Positions 49,601 through 62,116 of a stretch of 64,000 bases of DNA are shown here, in pieces. Position 1 is the first letter of the stretch; each line of letters begins with the position of its first letter. The notes beneath the pieces are model-generated. The model was not told the origin of the DNA and did no database searches. It saw only the letters and a list, made by a program, of their open reading frames with translations. Origin of the DNA: Siphonodentalium dalli (Eukaryota > Mollusca > Scaphopoda > Gadilida > Siphonodentaliidae). Location: positions 58,806,609-58,870,608 of the forward strand of contig CP136066.1 of NCBI GenBank assembly GCA_032622095.1, given 5' to 3'. A program made the position numbers and the translations under genes.

Positions 49601-52425
49601 GTATCTATAGTTATCCCACTATGCGCGACGCGAGTGAACCGTGTGTAGTGCGTATCCTGATATTATATTGTGGTAGTGTTTGATGTGCAAATGAGTAAAA
49701 CAAAATGGGATCACGAGTTTTTGTGTAATTTGTCGCTGCATCTCAGAAATGACATATAGCAACAACTTCTGTGCAGACCAGAATCTGATCTACGATAACT
49801 CATCCATAACAACTCCGAATGTGCTGAGCGAAATCAGTAACTGGACACGATAGCCGTAATTTAGTATTTACTGAACAGCGTGTGAGGAACACATGCATGT
49901 GTCTTTGTACAATCGGGATATATGGGGACGAGGAATTATTCGCCATATTGTTTTCCGCCGGTGTAATTGCCTGTAAATACTAATATTGAATACAGCCCGT
50001 TGATACATTAATGACATGGGTTTTACGTTTCAAACACCAATGGTACTTGCAACAGCAGCAGGTCTCCTGGTCTGAATATGACCCGTTCAGATGTAACATA
50101 ACGTAGGGAAGTTTACTTTTCCACCAAGTTGGAAACAACATTTGATATTTCTGAAGGTTATCGCGTTCATATATTGCAAACAAAGTGGTCCATGGCGATC
50201 TTGTTCAACAGAAAATGCATAATTAAGTTAGACGAACAGGAGGGATTCTCATTCTGGACATAACTATTCTTATGTTTATCACTGATCAGATAATTTTTCA
50301 GAAGATGCAAAATCTGAACTAATTTGGTACTACGAGAGCTCTCTTTTTTTCTGAATCTCATCTTCTTTGCGTCATTGGACACTAGTCAATGAAAGAGGCG
50401 ATGGTGATTTAGGGTCTGGAAAAATTCACTCTGTGTTATCAAGGCCGTCTTCTGTGGATCGAAGCTATTGTACGGCAATTGCACATTGTATATATAGCAG
50501 ATTAATCAAAATCATTGCTTCAAATGTTTGTTGCTTCAGTGAGTGTGAACAAATTATCATTTCTTATCGAAGTGGTCATGTATATGTACAATGAGATGTT
50601 CCCTATCTAGCTTTAACATCGGTCCCAATTTTCGCACAATCAAGTAAGGGGTGTGAACCCGCATCAACCTCGTCTAGGCCAGACTTCGATAATGGGATCA
50701 CGACATATCCACCTCATACGTACCATCATATCTGGTAGCACTTGGAATAATATTCATTGAGAAAGATTGACCTTCTATTGTCGGGTTTAAGTAATTTCAT
50801 ATTGATTATGTCAAAGGTGACTGGCATAAATAACAATCAGGCATTCAATGTATACTGTTACTCGGTTCTTCGTTTTAAACAATCCTGTTCATCTGTAAAT
50901 ACATCGCTCCAAATTGCCACCTATTTCAGTGGACACGGATTACTTGATCACGAATGCTCATGAATGCAAGATTCGCCAATAATGGGCACCATTCTGGTAG
51001 CAATTTTAAATATAATTGCGCATTGTGATGTCCCGGAGTAACATGATGCAATGAATATTATACTTTGGGTTGTGTGAGACATTATATGATGGCGATAAAA
51101 GTGAAACATGATATATTTAACCATTTATTCTGACAACCGTATTGGCAGCCATCTTGGGGTTAGTAAGCCATTTTGCAATCCAAAAACGACATTGAATTAT
51201 CGTACATACCAAACATCTCCGCCATGCTACATTCTGCGCGTTATGGTTCCGAGAAGATGACAAAAACGGCTTTAGGTTATTTTTGGAGAAAAATAGCTAA
51301 ATTTTATATTTAAAAAAAAGTGCCAGGAGGTGCATTGTGTAATATTTTCACTTTATTGTTCGAGTTTGTAGATCGGGATATATACCTTAAACTATAGTTT
51401 AGCAGTTCATCGTTGACCGCTTTGTTAGTTAAGCCATTTAAGCAAGTAATTGTGCGTTCTTACATATTTCCCAATTTCCACCTATATTGCGGCTGCCATA
51501 TTGGCGGCCATTTTAGGTTAGTATGTCATTTTTTAACCCAAGGCGGAATAAAATTGCCGTATACACCAATTATCTCAACCGTTACTAATTCTTGTCTTTT
51601 TTTGCCTTCCACAAAATAAAAAAAATGCGTTTTATATAAATTTTTATGAAAAATTCAAAAATTTATTAAAATTTCGGGTCTGGGGGCACATTATATATTG
51701 TTTCTAATTTAATGTTCGAGTTTGTAGACAGAAACTTATATACTATTACATTCTTTAGCAGACTTTCAACGGCCGTTATGTTAATTAAGCCTGTTGACAT
51801 GTAACCGTGAGTTCTGTGTGCCTTATACCACAGCATGGCGCATCTTAGCTTTAGGGGGGAGGGTTGATTTTTCTGCCTGTGATAAAAAATAATGCGGCTT
51901 GCAGCAATAAGTTATATATCAAAATATAGCCAATTGGCAGTAGTTTCCCATGGTATAAAACAATGCGGCATACCCGTCTTACTTTACGATTTAAAAGAAA
52001 CGAAAGACAACGCTTTGCGTGAATCGTCATATTTGTCTCACCCAAAATATTATTTGACGTCACATGACGTCATGACTGCAATTCCGAGATTCAATGGTTA
52101 CATGTATTACCCTACTCTGGTTATCGCCCCACTCACAGTTATCAAAATTGGACGAATATCTCTTCTCAAAATGTGTGAAAATACTCTGTCAAAAATGTCG
52201 GCTTTATTTAAAAAATGACGGATTTTTTCATCGGGTGCGTCAAGAAAACCACACGGTGAGAAAAAAGTCCGCCTATCTGACAAATCCAACATACGGATTC
52301 CGAAAGTTTAGTATTTACGCTAACCAAAAATGTAGGTCTCATAAATTCCCTCTCCAGGCGACACCTATGTCCATATTTGCCTGGCCTGAAGTTTAACCGA
52401 GATTTAATCCATTTTATTCATTCAG

Positions 52426-52427
<2 letters not shown>

Positions 52428-52464
<37 letters not shown>
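52428..52464. repeat. (CT)n microsatellite
   Basis: About 18 CT units directly beyond the right end of the composite transposon. Confidence 0.95.
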
Positions 52465-52467
<3 letters not shown>

Positions 52468-52569
52468 AAACCCCACGCGATCAGCTTGCATCTTACTCTA
52501 CCCCAGTAGTATAATGATCAAACTGTGCGGTTTTTCCTCCACCAATAAAACTACTAAAAGATACTGAAT

Positions 52570-52765
52570 GCGAAACTGACAGAATTTTCAAAATCCCTCA
52601 ACATGCTTTATGACATTTTTCTCTTGTGCAATCGATGCATGAATAATAATAAGAACATCTCACATATATTCTGGGACTGCGCATGCGTACAGCAATTCCT
52701 AGGTGAGCTTAACGCTTGGTCAACCAAAAATCAGCTTAATCTCAAAACTTCGAAAACGAATAATT
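52570..52765 (+). pseudogene. LINE reverse-transcriptase C-terminal (zf-RVT-like) remnant
   Basis: The frame includes CNRCMNNNKNISHIFWDCACV then QQFLGELNAW. The CxxC ... HxFWxC pattern followed by a hydrophobic W-rich stretch is typical of the zinc-binding segment after the RT domain in non-LTR retrotransposons. Nothing else of the LINE is recognisable; a 5'-truncated, decayed fragment. Confidence 0.6.
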
Positions 52766-53289
52766 ATTCTAGGAAGAATTATGCTCTAGTTTCTTATTAG
52801 TTTCATATCTAGTGTGCCAGTTAATGCGTGCGCGTCTGATCACAAGACCCCGTTGGTTTTGTAACACAAAAACCGGATCTTGTTATAAAAAAAACCGTCA
52901 CATGTAAGCATCGTCTTTAAGCACGTATATATCCAATTCATACACAATAATTGTTTGTAACGAGATAACGATCAGTCTTTGCGAAAAAACAATGTGAATA
53001 TAACCGAATTTAATTATATAAGATCAGAAATATTTGTTATTAGAGTTCAGTTATTTTCTTTGCTGGTATATATAATGTCCCCTTCCCATATAGAAAAGGT
53101 CAAAAAGAATAGCTCGAGGGGAACTTCGCGTGACTTCCACTTTAATATTTTACTACATGAATAAATCAAGCACATGTAATTTTAAGGTAATTACATTTTT
53201 CATGGCTCATACTCTCTTTATTCTTAAAGCGCAAAGTCACATGATTCCGGCTTAAATGAGGGTAAATGCACCGAGATTAATCCCGAGTA
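52766..53289. other. Spacer before the 50-bp satellite
   Basis: Chance frames only; no feature recognised. Confidence 0.4.
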
Positions 53290-55080
53290 CACGCACAACA
53301 CTATAGACACCTAAGAGTGCAAACTGAGTGTCAAGAAGATGCGTACAACACTATAGACATCTAAGAGTGCAAAACAAGTGTCAAGAAGGCACGTACAACA
53401 CTATAGATATATAATAGTGCAAAAATAAGTGTCAAGAAGGCACGTACACCACTATATAAATCTAATAGTGCAAAATATGTGTCAAGAAGGCAAGTACAAC
53501 ACTATAGACATATAATAGTGCAAAATAAGTGTCAAGCAGATACGTACACCACTATATACATCTACGAGTGCAAAACAAGTGTCAAGAATGCACGTACAAC
53601 ACTATAGATATCTAACAGTGCAAAATAAGCGTCAAGAAGGCACATAGTATACAACACTATATACATCTAACGGGCAAAACTAGTGCCAAGAAGGCAAGTA
53701 CAACACTATAGACATATAATAGTGCAAAATAAGTGTCAAGAAGGCACATACAACACTATAGACATCTAACGGGCAAAAAAAGTGTCGAGAAGGCACCCAT
53801 ATGACTATAGGCATCTAATAGTGCAAAATAAGTGTCAAGAAGGCACGCACAACACTATAGACATATAATAGTGCAAAATAAGTGTCAAGAAGGCACGTAC
53901 AACACTATATACATCTAATAGAGCAAAATAAGTGTCAAGAAGGCACGCACAACACTATAGACATATAATAGTGCAAAATAAGTGTCAAGAATGCACGTAC
54001 AACACTATATACATCTAACTGGCAAAACTAGTGCCAAGAAGGCAAGTACAACACTATAGACATATAATAGTGCAAAATAAGTGTCAAGAAGGCACATACA
54101 ACACTATAGACATCTAACGGGCAAAAAAAGTGTCGAGAAGGCACCCATATGACTATAGGCATCTAATAGTGCAAAATAAGTGTCAAGAAGGCACGCACAA
54201 CACTATAGACATATAATAGTGCAAAATAAGTGTCAAGAAGGCACGTACAACACTATATACATCTAATAGAGCAAAATAAGTGTCAAGAAGGCACACACAA
54301 CACTATAGACATATAATAGTGCAAAATAAGTGTCAAGAGTGCACGTACAACACTATAGACATCTAACGGGCAAAACTAGTGCCAAGAAGGCAAGTACAAC
54401 ACTATAGACATATAATAGTGCAAAATACGTGTCAAGAAGGCACATACAACACTATAGACATCTAACGGGCAAAAAAGTGTCGAGAAGGCACCCATATGAC
54501 TATAGGCATCTAATAGTGCAAAATAAGTGTCAAGAAGGCACGCACAACACTATAGACATATAATAGTGCAAAATAAGTGTAAAGAAGGCACGTACAACAC
54601 TATATACATCTAATAGTGCAAAATAAGTGTCAAGAAGGCACGCACAACACTATAGACATATAATAGTGCAAAATAAGTGTAAAGAAGGCACGTACAACAC
54701 TATATACATCTAATAGTGCAAAATAAGTGTCAAGAAGGCACGCACAACACTATAGACATATAATAGTGCAAAAAATAAGTGTCAAGAATGCACGTACAAC
54801 ACTATATACATCTAATAGAGCAAAATAAGTGTCAAGAAGGCAAGTACAACACTATAGACATATAATAGTGCAAAATACGTGTAAAGAAGGCACGTACAAC
54901 ACTATATACATCTAATAGAGCAAAATAAGTGTCAAGAAGGCACGCACAACACTATAGACATATAATAGTGCAAAAAATAAGTGTCAAGAATGCACGTACA
55001 ACACTATATACATCTAATAGAGCAAAATAAGTGTCAAGAAGTCACGTACAACACTATAGACATCTAACGAGCAAAACAAA
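53290..55080. repeat. 50-bp satellite array 1 with 348-bp higher-order repeat
   Basis: Monomer: AAGGCACGTACAACACTATA then GACATATAATAGTGCAAAATAAGTGTCAAG with variants. Distinct variants (AAGGCAAGTAC, AAGGCACATAC, AAGGCACCCATATGAC, AAGGCACGCAC, AATGCACGTAC) recur in fixed order. The AAGGCAAGTA variant starts at 53691, 54039 and 54387, giving a seven-monomer, 348-base period. Confidence 0.95.
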
Positions 55081-55582
55081 TGGACAAAGACGCATAGCTC
55101 TCTTGGAAACAGTCTACTTGGTATAGATGGCTTGGCAACAGTGTTTATTACTAAAACCTACAGATGTTTACTTTAAATGTATTTATTCTCAGCTCATCAT
55201 ACAATTTAATATGTACACACAATAAGATTAATAGACTGGCGGGTGACCCGGCGTTTTCCTGGTTAAAAGGTAACCAAACTTGTGATGTATTTATATCGGT
55301 TAACAAATATACACACAAGAAGTGTACATATATTGTATTCTTGATCAATTCTAAGTCGTGCCCTTATTACTATGGTATCCCTAACCTACATATAACCACT
55401 GACTGCATGAGACACCGCCAATGTTAAAAATATAAACCAAACTAGTGAAACTCATATCATGGATATATAACTTTTTGTGTGAAATATGTGAGTTTTGTTC
55501 TTAGCAATATTGGTGCTCCTCCCTGGACACCCATCCCTGCGTGGGATATCGCTTTACGCTGCGCCATTAGATTCCTCTTAAG
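55081..55582 (+). repeat. 502-bp non-repetitive flank, copy 1 of a tandem duplication
   Basis: Apparently identical to 57423-57924. It has a frame of 87 codons (55164-55427) with no recognised domain. Ends GCCATTAGATTCCTCTTAA and passes directly back into the satellite. Confidence 0.9.
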
Positions 55583-57422
55583 GCAAGTACAACACTATAG
55601 ACATATAATAGTGCAAAATAAGTGTCAAGAAGATACGTACACCACTATATACATCTACGAGTGCAAAACAAGTGTCAAGAATGCTCGTACAACACTATAG
55701 ATATCTAACAGTGCAAAATAAGCGTCAAGAAGGCACATAGTATACAACACTATATACATCTAACGGGCAAAACTAGTGCCAAGAAGGCAAGTACAACACT
55801 ATAGACATATAATAGTGCAAAATAAGTGTCAAGAAGGCACATACAACACTATAGACATCTAACGGGCAAAAAAAATGTCGAGAAGGCACCCATATGACTA
55901 TATACATCTAACGGGCAAAACTAGTGCCAAGAAGGCAAGTACAACACTATAGACATATAATAGTGCAAAATAAGTGTCAAGAAGGCACATACAACACTAT
56001 AGACATCTAACGGGCAAAAAAAGTGTCGAGAAGGCACCCATATGACTATAGGCATCTAATAGTGCAAAATAAGTGTCAAGAAGGCACGCACAACACTATA
56101 GACATATAATAGTGCAAAATAAGTGTCAAGAAGGCACGTACAACACTATATACATCTAATAGAGCAAAATAAGTGTCAAGAAGGCACGCACAACACTATA
56201 GACATATAATAGTGCAAAATAAGTGTCAAGAATGCACGTACAACACTATATACATCTAACTGGCAAAACTAGTGCCAAGAAGGCAAGTACAACACTATAG
56301 ACATATAATAGTGCAAAATAAGTGTCAAGAAGGCACATACAACACTATAGACATCTAACGGGCAAAAAAAGTGTCGAGAAGGCACCCATATGACTATAGG
56401 CATCTAATAGTGCAAAATAAGTGTCAAGAAGGCACGCACAACACTATAGACATATAATAGTGCAAAATAAGTGTCAAGAAGGCACGTACAACACTATATA
56501 CATCTAATAGAGCAAAATAAGTGTCAAGAAGGCACGCACAACACTATAGACATATAATAGTGCAAAATAAGTGTCAAGAGTGCACGTACAACACTATAGA
56601 CATCTAACGGGCAAAACTAGTGCCAAGAAGGCAAGTACAACACTATAGACATATAATAGTGCAAAATACGTGTCAAGAAGGCACATACAACACTATAGAC
56701 ATCTAACGGGCAAAAAAGTGTCGAGAAGGCACCCATATGACTATAGGCATCTAATAGTGCAAAATAAGTGTCAAGAAGGCACGCACAACACTATAGACAT
56801 ATAATAGTGCAAAATAAGTGTAAAGAAGGCACGTACAACACTATATACATCTAATAGTGCAAAATAAGTGTCAAGAAGGCACGCACAACACTATAGACAT
56901 ATAATAGTGCAAAAAATAAGTGTCAAGAATGCACGTACAACACTATATACATCTAATAGAGCAAAATAAGTGTCAAGAAGTCACGTACAACACTATAGAC
57001 ATATAATAGTGCAAAATAAGTGTAAAGAAGGCACGTACAACACTATATACATCTAATAGTGCAAAATAAGTGTCAAGAAGGCACGCACAACACTATAGAC
57101 ATATAATAGTGCAAAAAATAAGTGTCAAGAATGCACGTACAACACTATATACATCTAATAGAGCAAAATAAGTGTCAAGAAGGCAAGTACAACACTATAG
57201 ACATATAATAGTGCAAAATACGTGTAAAGAAGGCACGTACAACACTATATACATCTAATAGAGCAAAATAAGTGTCAAGAAGGCACGCACAACACTATAG
57301 ACATATAATAGTGCAAAAAATAAGTGTCAAGAATGCACGTACAACACTATATACATCTAATAGAGCAAAATAAGTGTCAAGAAGTCACGTACAACACTAT
57401 AGACATCTAACGAGCAAAACAA
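55583..57422. repeat. 50-bp satellite array 2
   Basis: Begins with the same variant order as 53489 onward (AAGGCAAGTAC, then AAGATACGTACACC). About 250 bases longer than the matching part of array 1, so copy number changed after the duplication. Confidence 0.95.
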
Positions 57423-57924
57423 ATGGACAAAGACGCATAGCTCTCTTGGAAACAGTCTACTTGGTATAGATGGCTTGGCAACAGTGTTTATTACTAAAAC
57501 CTACAGATGTTTACTTTAAATGTATTTATTCTCAGCTCATCATACAATTTAATATGTACACACAATAAGATTAATAGACTGGCGGGTGACCCGGCGTTTT
57601 CCTGGTTAAAAGGTAACCAAACTTGTGATGTATTTATATCGGTTAACAAATATACACACAAGAAGTGTACATATATTGTATTCTTGATCAATTCTAAGTC
57701 GTGCCCTTATTACTATGGTATCCCTAACCTACATATAACCACTGACTGCATGAGACACCGCCAATGTTAAAAATATAAACCAAACTAGTGAAACTCATAT
57801 CATGGATATATAACTTTTTGTGTGAAATATGTGAGTTTTGTTCTTAGCAATATTGGTGCTCCTCCCTGGACACCCATCCCTGCGTGGGATATCGCTTTAC
57901 GCTGCGCCATTAGATTCCTCTTAA
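57423..57924 (+). repeat. 502-bp flank, copy 2
   Basis: Duplicate of 55081-55582, offset by 2343 bases at the internal frame (57507-57770). After it the sequence leaves the repeat with AAGCAGAGGTACATA. Confidence 0.9.
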
Positions 57925-58357
57925 AGCAGAGGTACATATATACAATTGACGAAAACAATTTGCGTGCCACCTCCCCGCATCCCTGACCCAGACAGGGAAA
58001 AACTTAGAACTGCACAATCAGGATTCCTCATTCCCAGCAATGTCTATATCTTTTGGTGCAATCAGCCACAACAATTTTCCTATCGCATTTTGTGCCAGAC
58101 CCCAATCCCTGAGCCAAACAATGCCACTTTGGAACATTTAAACCAATCCATTATATTCCTCATATCATGGGAATTCCAACATTAAAGTTTGGAGGAATTC
58201 CATTAAAAAATAGTTTTTATAAATATTTGTCCCCTTCCTCCCCACCCATAATAATAATTGCTGGGAATGAGGAAGAAGAATATGTGTGGCGCTGTCCGAG
58301 TGGGGGGCACTAAATTTGATACCAATTTGTTTAGTCGCAGGCGATTTCCACCAATTA
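57925..58357. other. Host sequence before the Helitron pair
   Basis: Contains GCGATTTCCACCAATTA just before the insertion. The related phrase GATTTCCACCAAACTGATAC and similar occur at 60012-60230, so the Helitrons entered an older dispersed repeat. Confidence 0.5.
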
Positions 58358-59019
58358 TCTCATATATATTTTGAAGACCTCTGTTTGTCTGTCTGTATGT
58401 ATGTATGTTTGTTTGTCATTTATACAAATCTACGATTCTCGACCGGTCGGGACGAAACTTGGTACGTGGTTGTAGTTTGACCAGGCGGTGGACGTTGTCG
58501 TATTGGCGAGCCCGTGCGGCGCCCGCTTCGCGCATGCGCAGACGAGATCTCGGAAACGGGTGGAGCTATCGACTTGAAATTTGCTATGTGAATGTATCTT
58601 ACCCCGGATGCGAATTTTATCGGGTCGCCGAGCCCGTGCGACGCCAGCTTCGTGCATGCGCAGACGAGATCTCGGAAACGGGTGGAGCTATCGACTTGAA
58701 ATTTGGTATGTGAATGTATCTTGCCCCGGATACGAATTTTATCGGGTCGCCGAGGCCGTGCGACGCCAGCTTCGCGCATGCGCAGACGAGATCTCGGAAA
58801 CGGGTGGAGCTATCGACTTCAAATTTGGTATGTGAATGTATCTTGCCCCGGATACGAATTTCTTTGGGTCGCCGAGCCCGTGCGACGCCAGCTTCGCGCA
58901 TGCGCAGACCAGATCTCGGAAACGGGTAGAGCTATCGACTTAAAATTTGGTTTTTGAATAGCCCGGACAACGTCGGGCTGGTTTTGAATAGCCCGGACAA
59001 CGTCGGGCTCATCGGCTAG
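58358..59019 (+). mobile_element. Helitron-like element 1 with four 122-bp GC-rich repeats
   Basis: The 5' end after A (58357) is TCTCATATATATTTTGAAGA. The 3' end has a hairpin AGCCCGGACAACGTCGGGCT, duplicated 30 bases apart (58960 and 58990), then CATCGG and CTAG (59016-59019), then T. Tandem units (GGGTCGCCGAGCCCGTGCGA onward) start near 58500, 58622, 58744 and 58866. Frames on both strands come from the repeats. No Rep/helicase. Confidence 0.8.
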
Positions 59020-59633
59020 TCTATTATATATTTTGGAAGATCTGTCTGTGTGTCTGTCTGTGTGTCTGTGTGTTCGCGATGGACTAGAAAACGGCCGAAC
59101 CGATTTCGATAAAACTTGGTATGTGGGGGTATTTTCGGCCGAGAACTGGCATAGGCCTATTAATTTGTCTGTGCGACGTGACCTTGACCTTGAAATCGGG
59201 TAATTTCAAGGTCAAACGCCCGAATATCACGGGATTTCGATGAAACTTGGTATGTGGGGGTACTTTCTTATGGCGAGTCTCTTAAGCATATTCATTTGCC
59301 CGTGCGACGTGACATTGACCTTGAAATCGGGTAACTTCAAGGTCAAATCGCCAATTTTGATGGGATTTCGACGAAATTTGATACGTGGGGTTACTTTTGT
59401 CCACTGATTGTTTTGGACGGGTCCAATCGTGACCCCGACCAGACCTTGACCTTCAAAATGATCAATTCAAGGTCAAATCGGGTAAAACCGGATGGATTTC
59501 GACGGGCACGTTTGTCGGGTACTTTTGTCCGGGCAGTGTTTTTGGACTGGTCAAATCGTGACCCCAATTGACCTTGACCTTCAAAATGGCCAATTCAAGG
59601 TCAAAGCCCGGACGAAGTCGGGTCACCTTCTAG
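59020..59633 (+). mobile_element. Helitron-like element 2, abutting element 1
   Basis: Starts TCTATTATATATTTTGGAAG directly after the CTAG of element 1. Ends with the hairpin AGCCCGGACGAAGTCGGGT, CACCTT and CTAG (59630-59633), then T. Four internal blocks combine TGACCTTGA and TCAAGGTCA in inverted orientation. Non-autonomous. Confidence 0.8.
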
Positions 59634-61625
59634 TATATATATATTTTCATAATGAGTCTAATTGTGTGGTTTAAAGATGTCAAGAGTGGCAAATATTGAG
59701 TCAGGGATAGGAAGGGATAATGCTTAGCGCCAATTTCCAGCACATGCATACACGTTCTTCTCCAATGATATCAGGAATTGTGTGGTTTAAAGCCGCCACA
59801 GTTGGTGCCTATATATTTGCGAATGTTTGTCTGCCTGTGTTGTATATAAATTCACGGGGACCATCTAAATGGCATGCACCAAAAGGGTCTAACAGGGGTA
59901 ACTGTTTACGAAGAAGATAATTGTGTGGGCTAAAATTTTAAAAAGTGACGCTGTTGTTGGCAAGGGCAGAACACGTGGAGGGGTAGCAAAATTGATGTAA
60001 TATTTTTGTCGCCGATTTTCATCAAACTTATACATGTACATAATCATCTCCATGATATGGCGCCGTTCGCCAGGGGTGCACGGAGGGGGAAATTGACACA
60101 AACATTGATAAAAAAATAAAAAATTTAGCTCTGATTTCCACCAAACTGATACATATTCTTCTCCATGATTGGGTGGGTGAGTCACTAAATTTGATCAGAA
60201 TTTATTTAGTTGCCGATTACCACCAAACTTATACACCTGAACAAATATATCTTCTCAAATGTCATATTTATATGGGGACGTGAATCAGGATATTCATATA
60301 GTGAGCTAACAAAAGCAGATACACAAAAGAAAGCATTAAAAGTTTGTTTATCATTCTATTGAAGATATTCACATAATCTTGCAAAACGAATGACATTGAA
60401 CCGTCAGAGGATGGAATGTTAGAATGGCTCGTGTATTATAACACAATTGAGTTTGTCTTATTCAAAATATTTCCACAAAAAATATATAATTTGTCAATAG
60501 AGATTGAAATGTACAGAAGGCCTGTTAAAAATAGTGGTCACAGTGTGCAGTCATAATAGTTTCTTCTGAGATAAAAGAACACACAGTCAGTAGCACATGA
60601 CTTTTCAGGATCCTCCGATACTGGAATCTGACAAGGGTACTCATAGTCTAACATAAACAACTTATAATATCAATATGTGTATGGCACATGTAGCACGTGT
60701 CTGGCACATGTAGCAACATTTCTTTTAAATTATTAGCCAGTATAGCACCACGAACAGAGGAGCACCGGGACATTTCTATAAAACATCTGTACCTTCGTGG
60801 GAATATATGATAACCAGGTGTCCTCAAAATCTTAATCTAATGCAATATTAATAAGATTTATACATGTATGTGAAACTCAGTTGTCGTATTTTATTTTGCG
60901 AAATAATGTGTTTATGATGTTCATGTTTTGATCTAAGAAAACATATTTAAAAAAAAGAAAACGTCATTTCCAACAACGCCGACTGTACTATTTAAAAAAT
61001 GACAACGACTGAAGTACACCCAGTAGTAAATAAATACTTCTTTATTGGTAGGACTAATTAATCGCGATAAACAAAATGACAAACCGAGAAGATGAGCCAC
61101 TATGTACTACTTATAATCCGTGTATATAGGAATGACGTTTCGTGATGCCAATTGGATATACAATTTATGAGAATACGTGTAACACTTTTATCTGTTCCCA
61201 GCAAATGACCACCACAGAGAGTTTCACACAAACTCCATACAGTCCCCTCTACGTTAGCACTGCGATATAGCACTGCCACAAGGATGGTACTTTGCGGACC
61301 GTTGATCTATTTTTACATATCGTCGGAACTATATATATTTAGTCACCTATTATCTCATTTTGACCAACAAAAGTTTGAAATAATGGTAATTCTTTCGGTA
61401 TTTCTAAGAACAATATATAGACTGAACCAGACATAGACAATTTGGGTTTCACATACATTACTTTAACCTGGGCAACGATGGATAACCCTGCTAGTATCTT
61501 AATATATTTATTAACTCAAAACTATTTCAATGTTGGCAAATAGTTGGGGAGCAGACCTATACATACGGCAACTGTATTTTATGATTTCGCTTACGTCACA
61601 CTATAACCATTCCACTGTTTTTGGG
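59634..61625. other. Diverged dispersed repeats and intergenic DNA
   Basis: Phrases like TTCCACCAAACTGATACAT and TCTCCATGAT recur at about 59755, 60012, 60135 and 60215 between unrelated AT-rich sequence. GGCACATGTAGCA is repeated at 60683-60717. No coding signal. Confidence 0.5.
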
Positions 61626-62116
61626 TTAAAGGTACTCAATCCGATAAAAATCCTCTCAATTACTATTTCAATGGCTTCGGGGGTCAAAAATATTTGATTC
61701 GAGTCGAGGAAGTCACCCATCAAAGCTCAGATTTGTTAGATATCGATTTTAGAAATCTATTATTTTTCATTATCGGGAATACTATCTGGCCCAGAACTCA
61801 GTCAAAATTGCGTTATTATTACCACTTGATTTTAGAGTTATCCATCCTTGTCTGTTTGAATAGATTTTGGTGTACACATCCAGAGCAGATTACGGCAGTT
61901 GAAGGCAATTATTAGTACTCATCTCGAGTAAATAACAAATTTCAAAAATCAATATCTAATAACTCTGAGCTTTGTTTGATGGGTTCATCGACTCGAATCA
62001 AATATTTGTTACCCCCAAAGCCAAAGAAATAGTAATATAGGACCCTCTGATCGGATTGTTGTTGTTGTTGGAATCTGTTGAGATGGGGACCCTCTGTTCG
62101 GATTGAGTACCTTTAA
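61626..62116. mobile_element. TTAA-flanked MITE, copy D
   Basis: TTAA then AGGTACTCAATCCGAT; far end TCGGATTGAGTACCT then TTAA (62113-62116). Same internal order as copy A, plus an extra CTCTGATCGGATTG repeat near the right end. Confidence 0.88.

Larger units (their letters stand above)
41774..52382. mobile_element. Composite long-inverted-repeat transposon, 10.6 kb with nested inserts
   Basis: The left end AGGCAAATATGGACTTAGG is matched in reverse at the right end (CCTATGTCCATATTTGCCT). Removing two inserts (41803-42576 and 42702-47030) restores a continuous left arm (41774-41802, 42578-42701, 47031-about 48185). This arm is the inverted copy of about 51120-52382, roughly 1.3 kb per side. 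Both arms hold two diverged subterminal repeats of about 350 bases carrying CAACGGCCGTTG and CCAAGATGGCTGCCAATA. The centre (48190-51120) has no frame I recognise. The native element was about 5.5 kb and appears non-autonomous. Confidence 0.75.

Noticed and set aside
55164-55427. 87-codon frame repeated identically at 57507-57770
   Set aside because: Identity is explained by the recent tandem duplication; no domain, no codon evidence and an equally long antisense frame.
53290-57422. Possible CRISPR-like array
   Set aside because: Whole 50-base monomers are repeated, with no constant-repeat/variable-spacer pattern.
58405-58957. Several overlapping frames on both strands with repeated residues
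   Set aside because: They arise from 122-base tandem repeats in a GC-rich Helitron interior; frames on both strands repeat equally, unlike a real gene.
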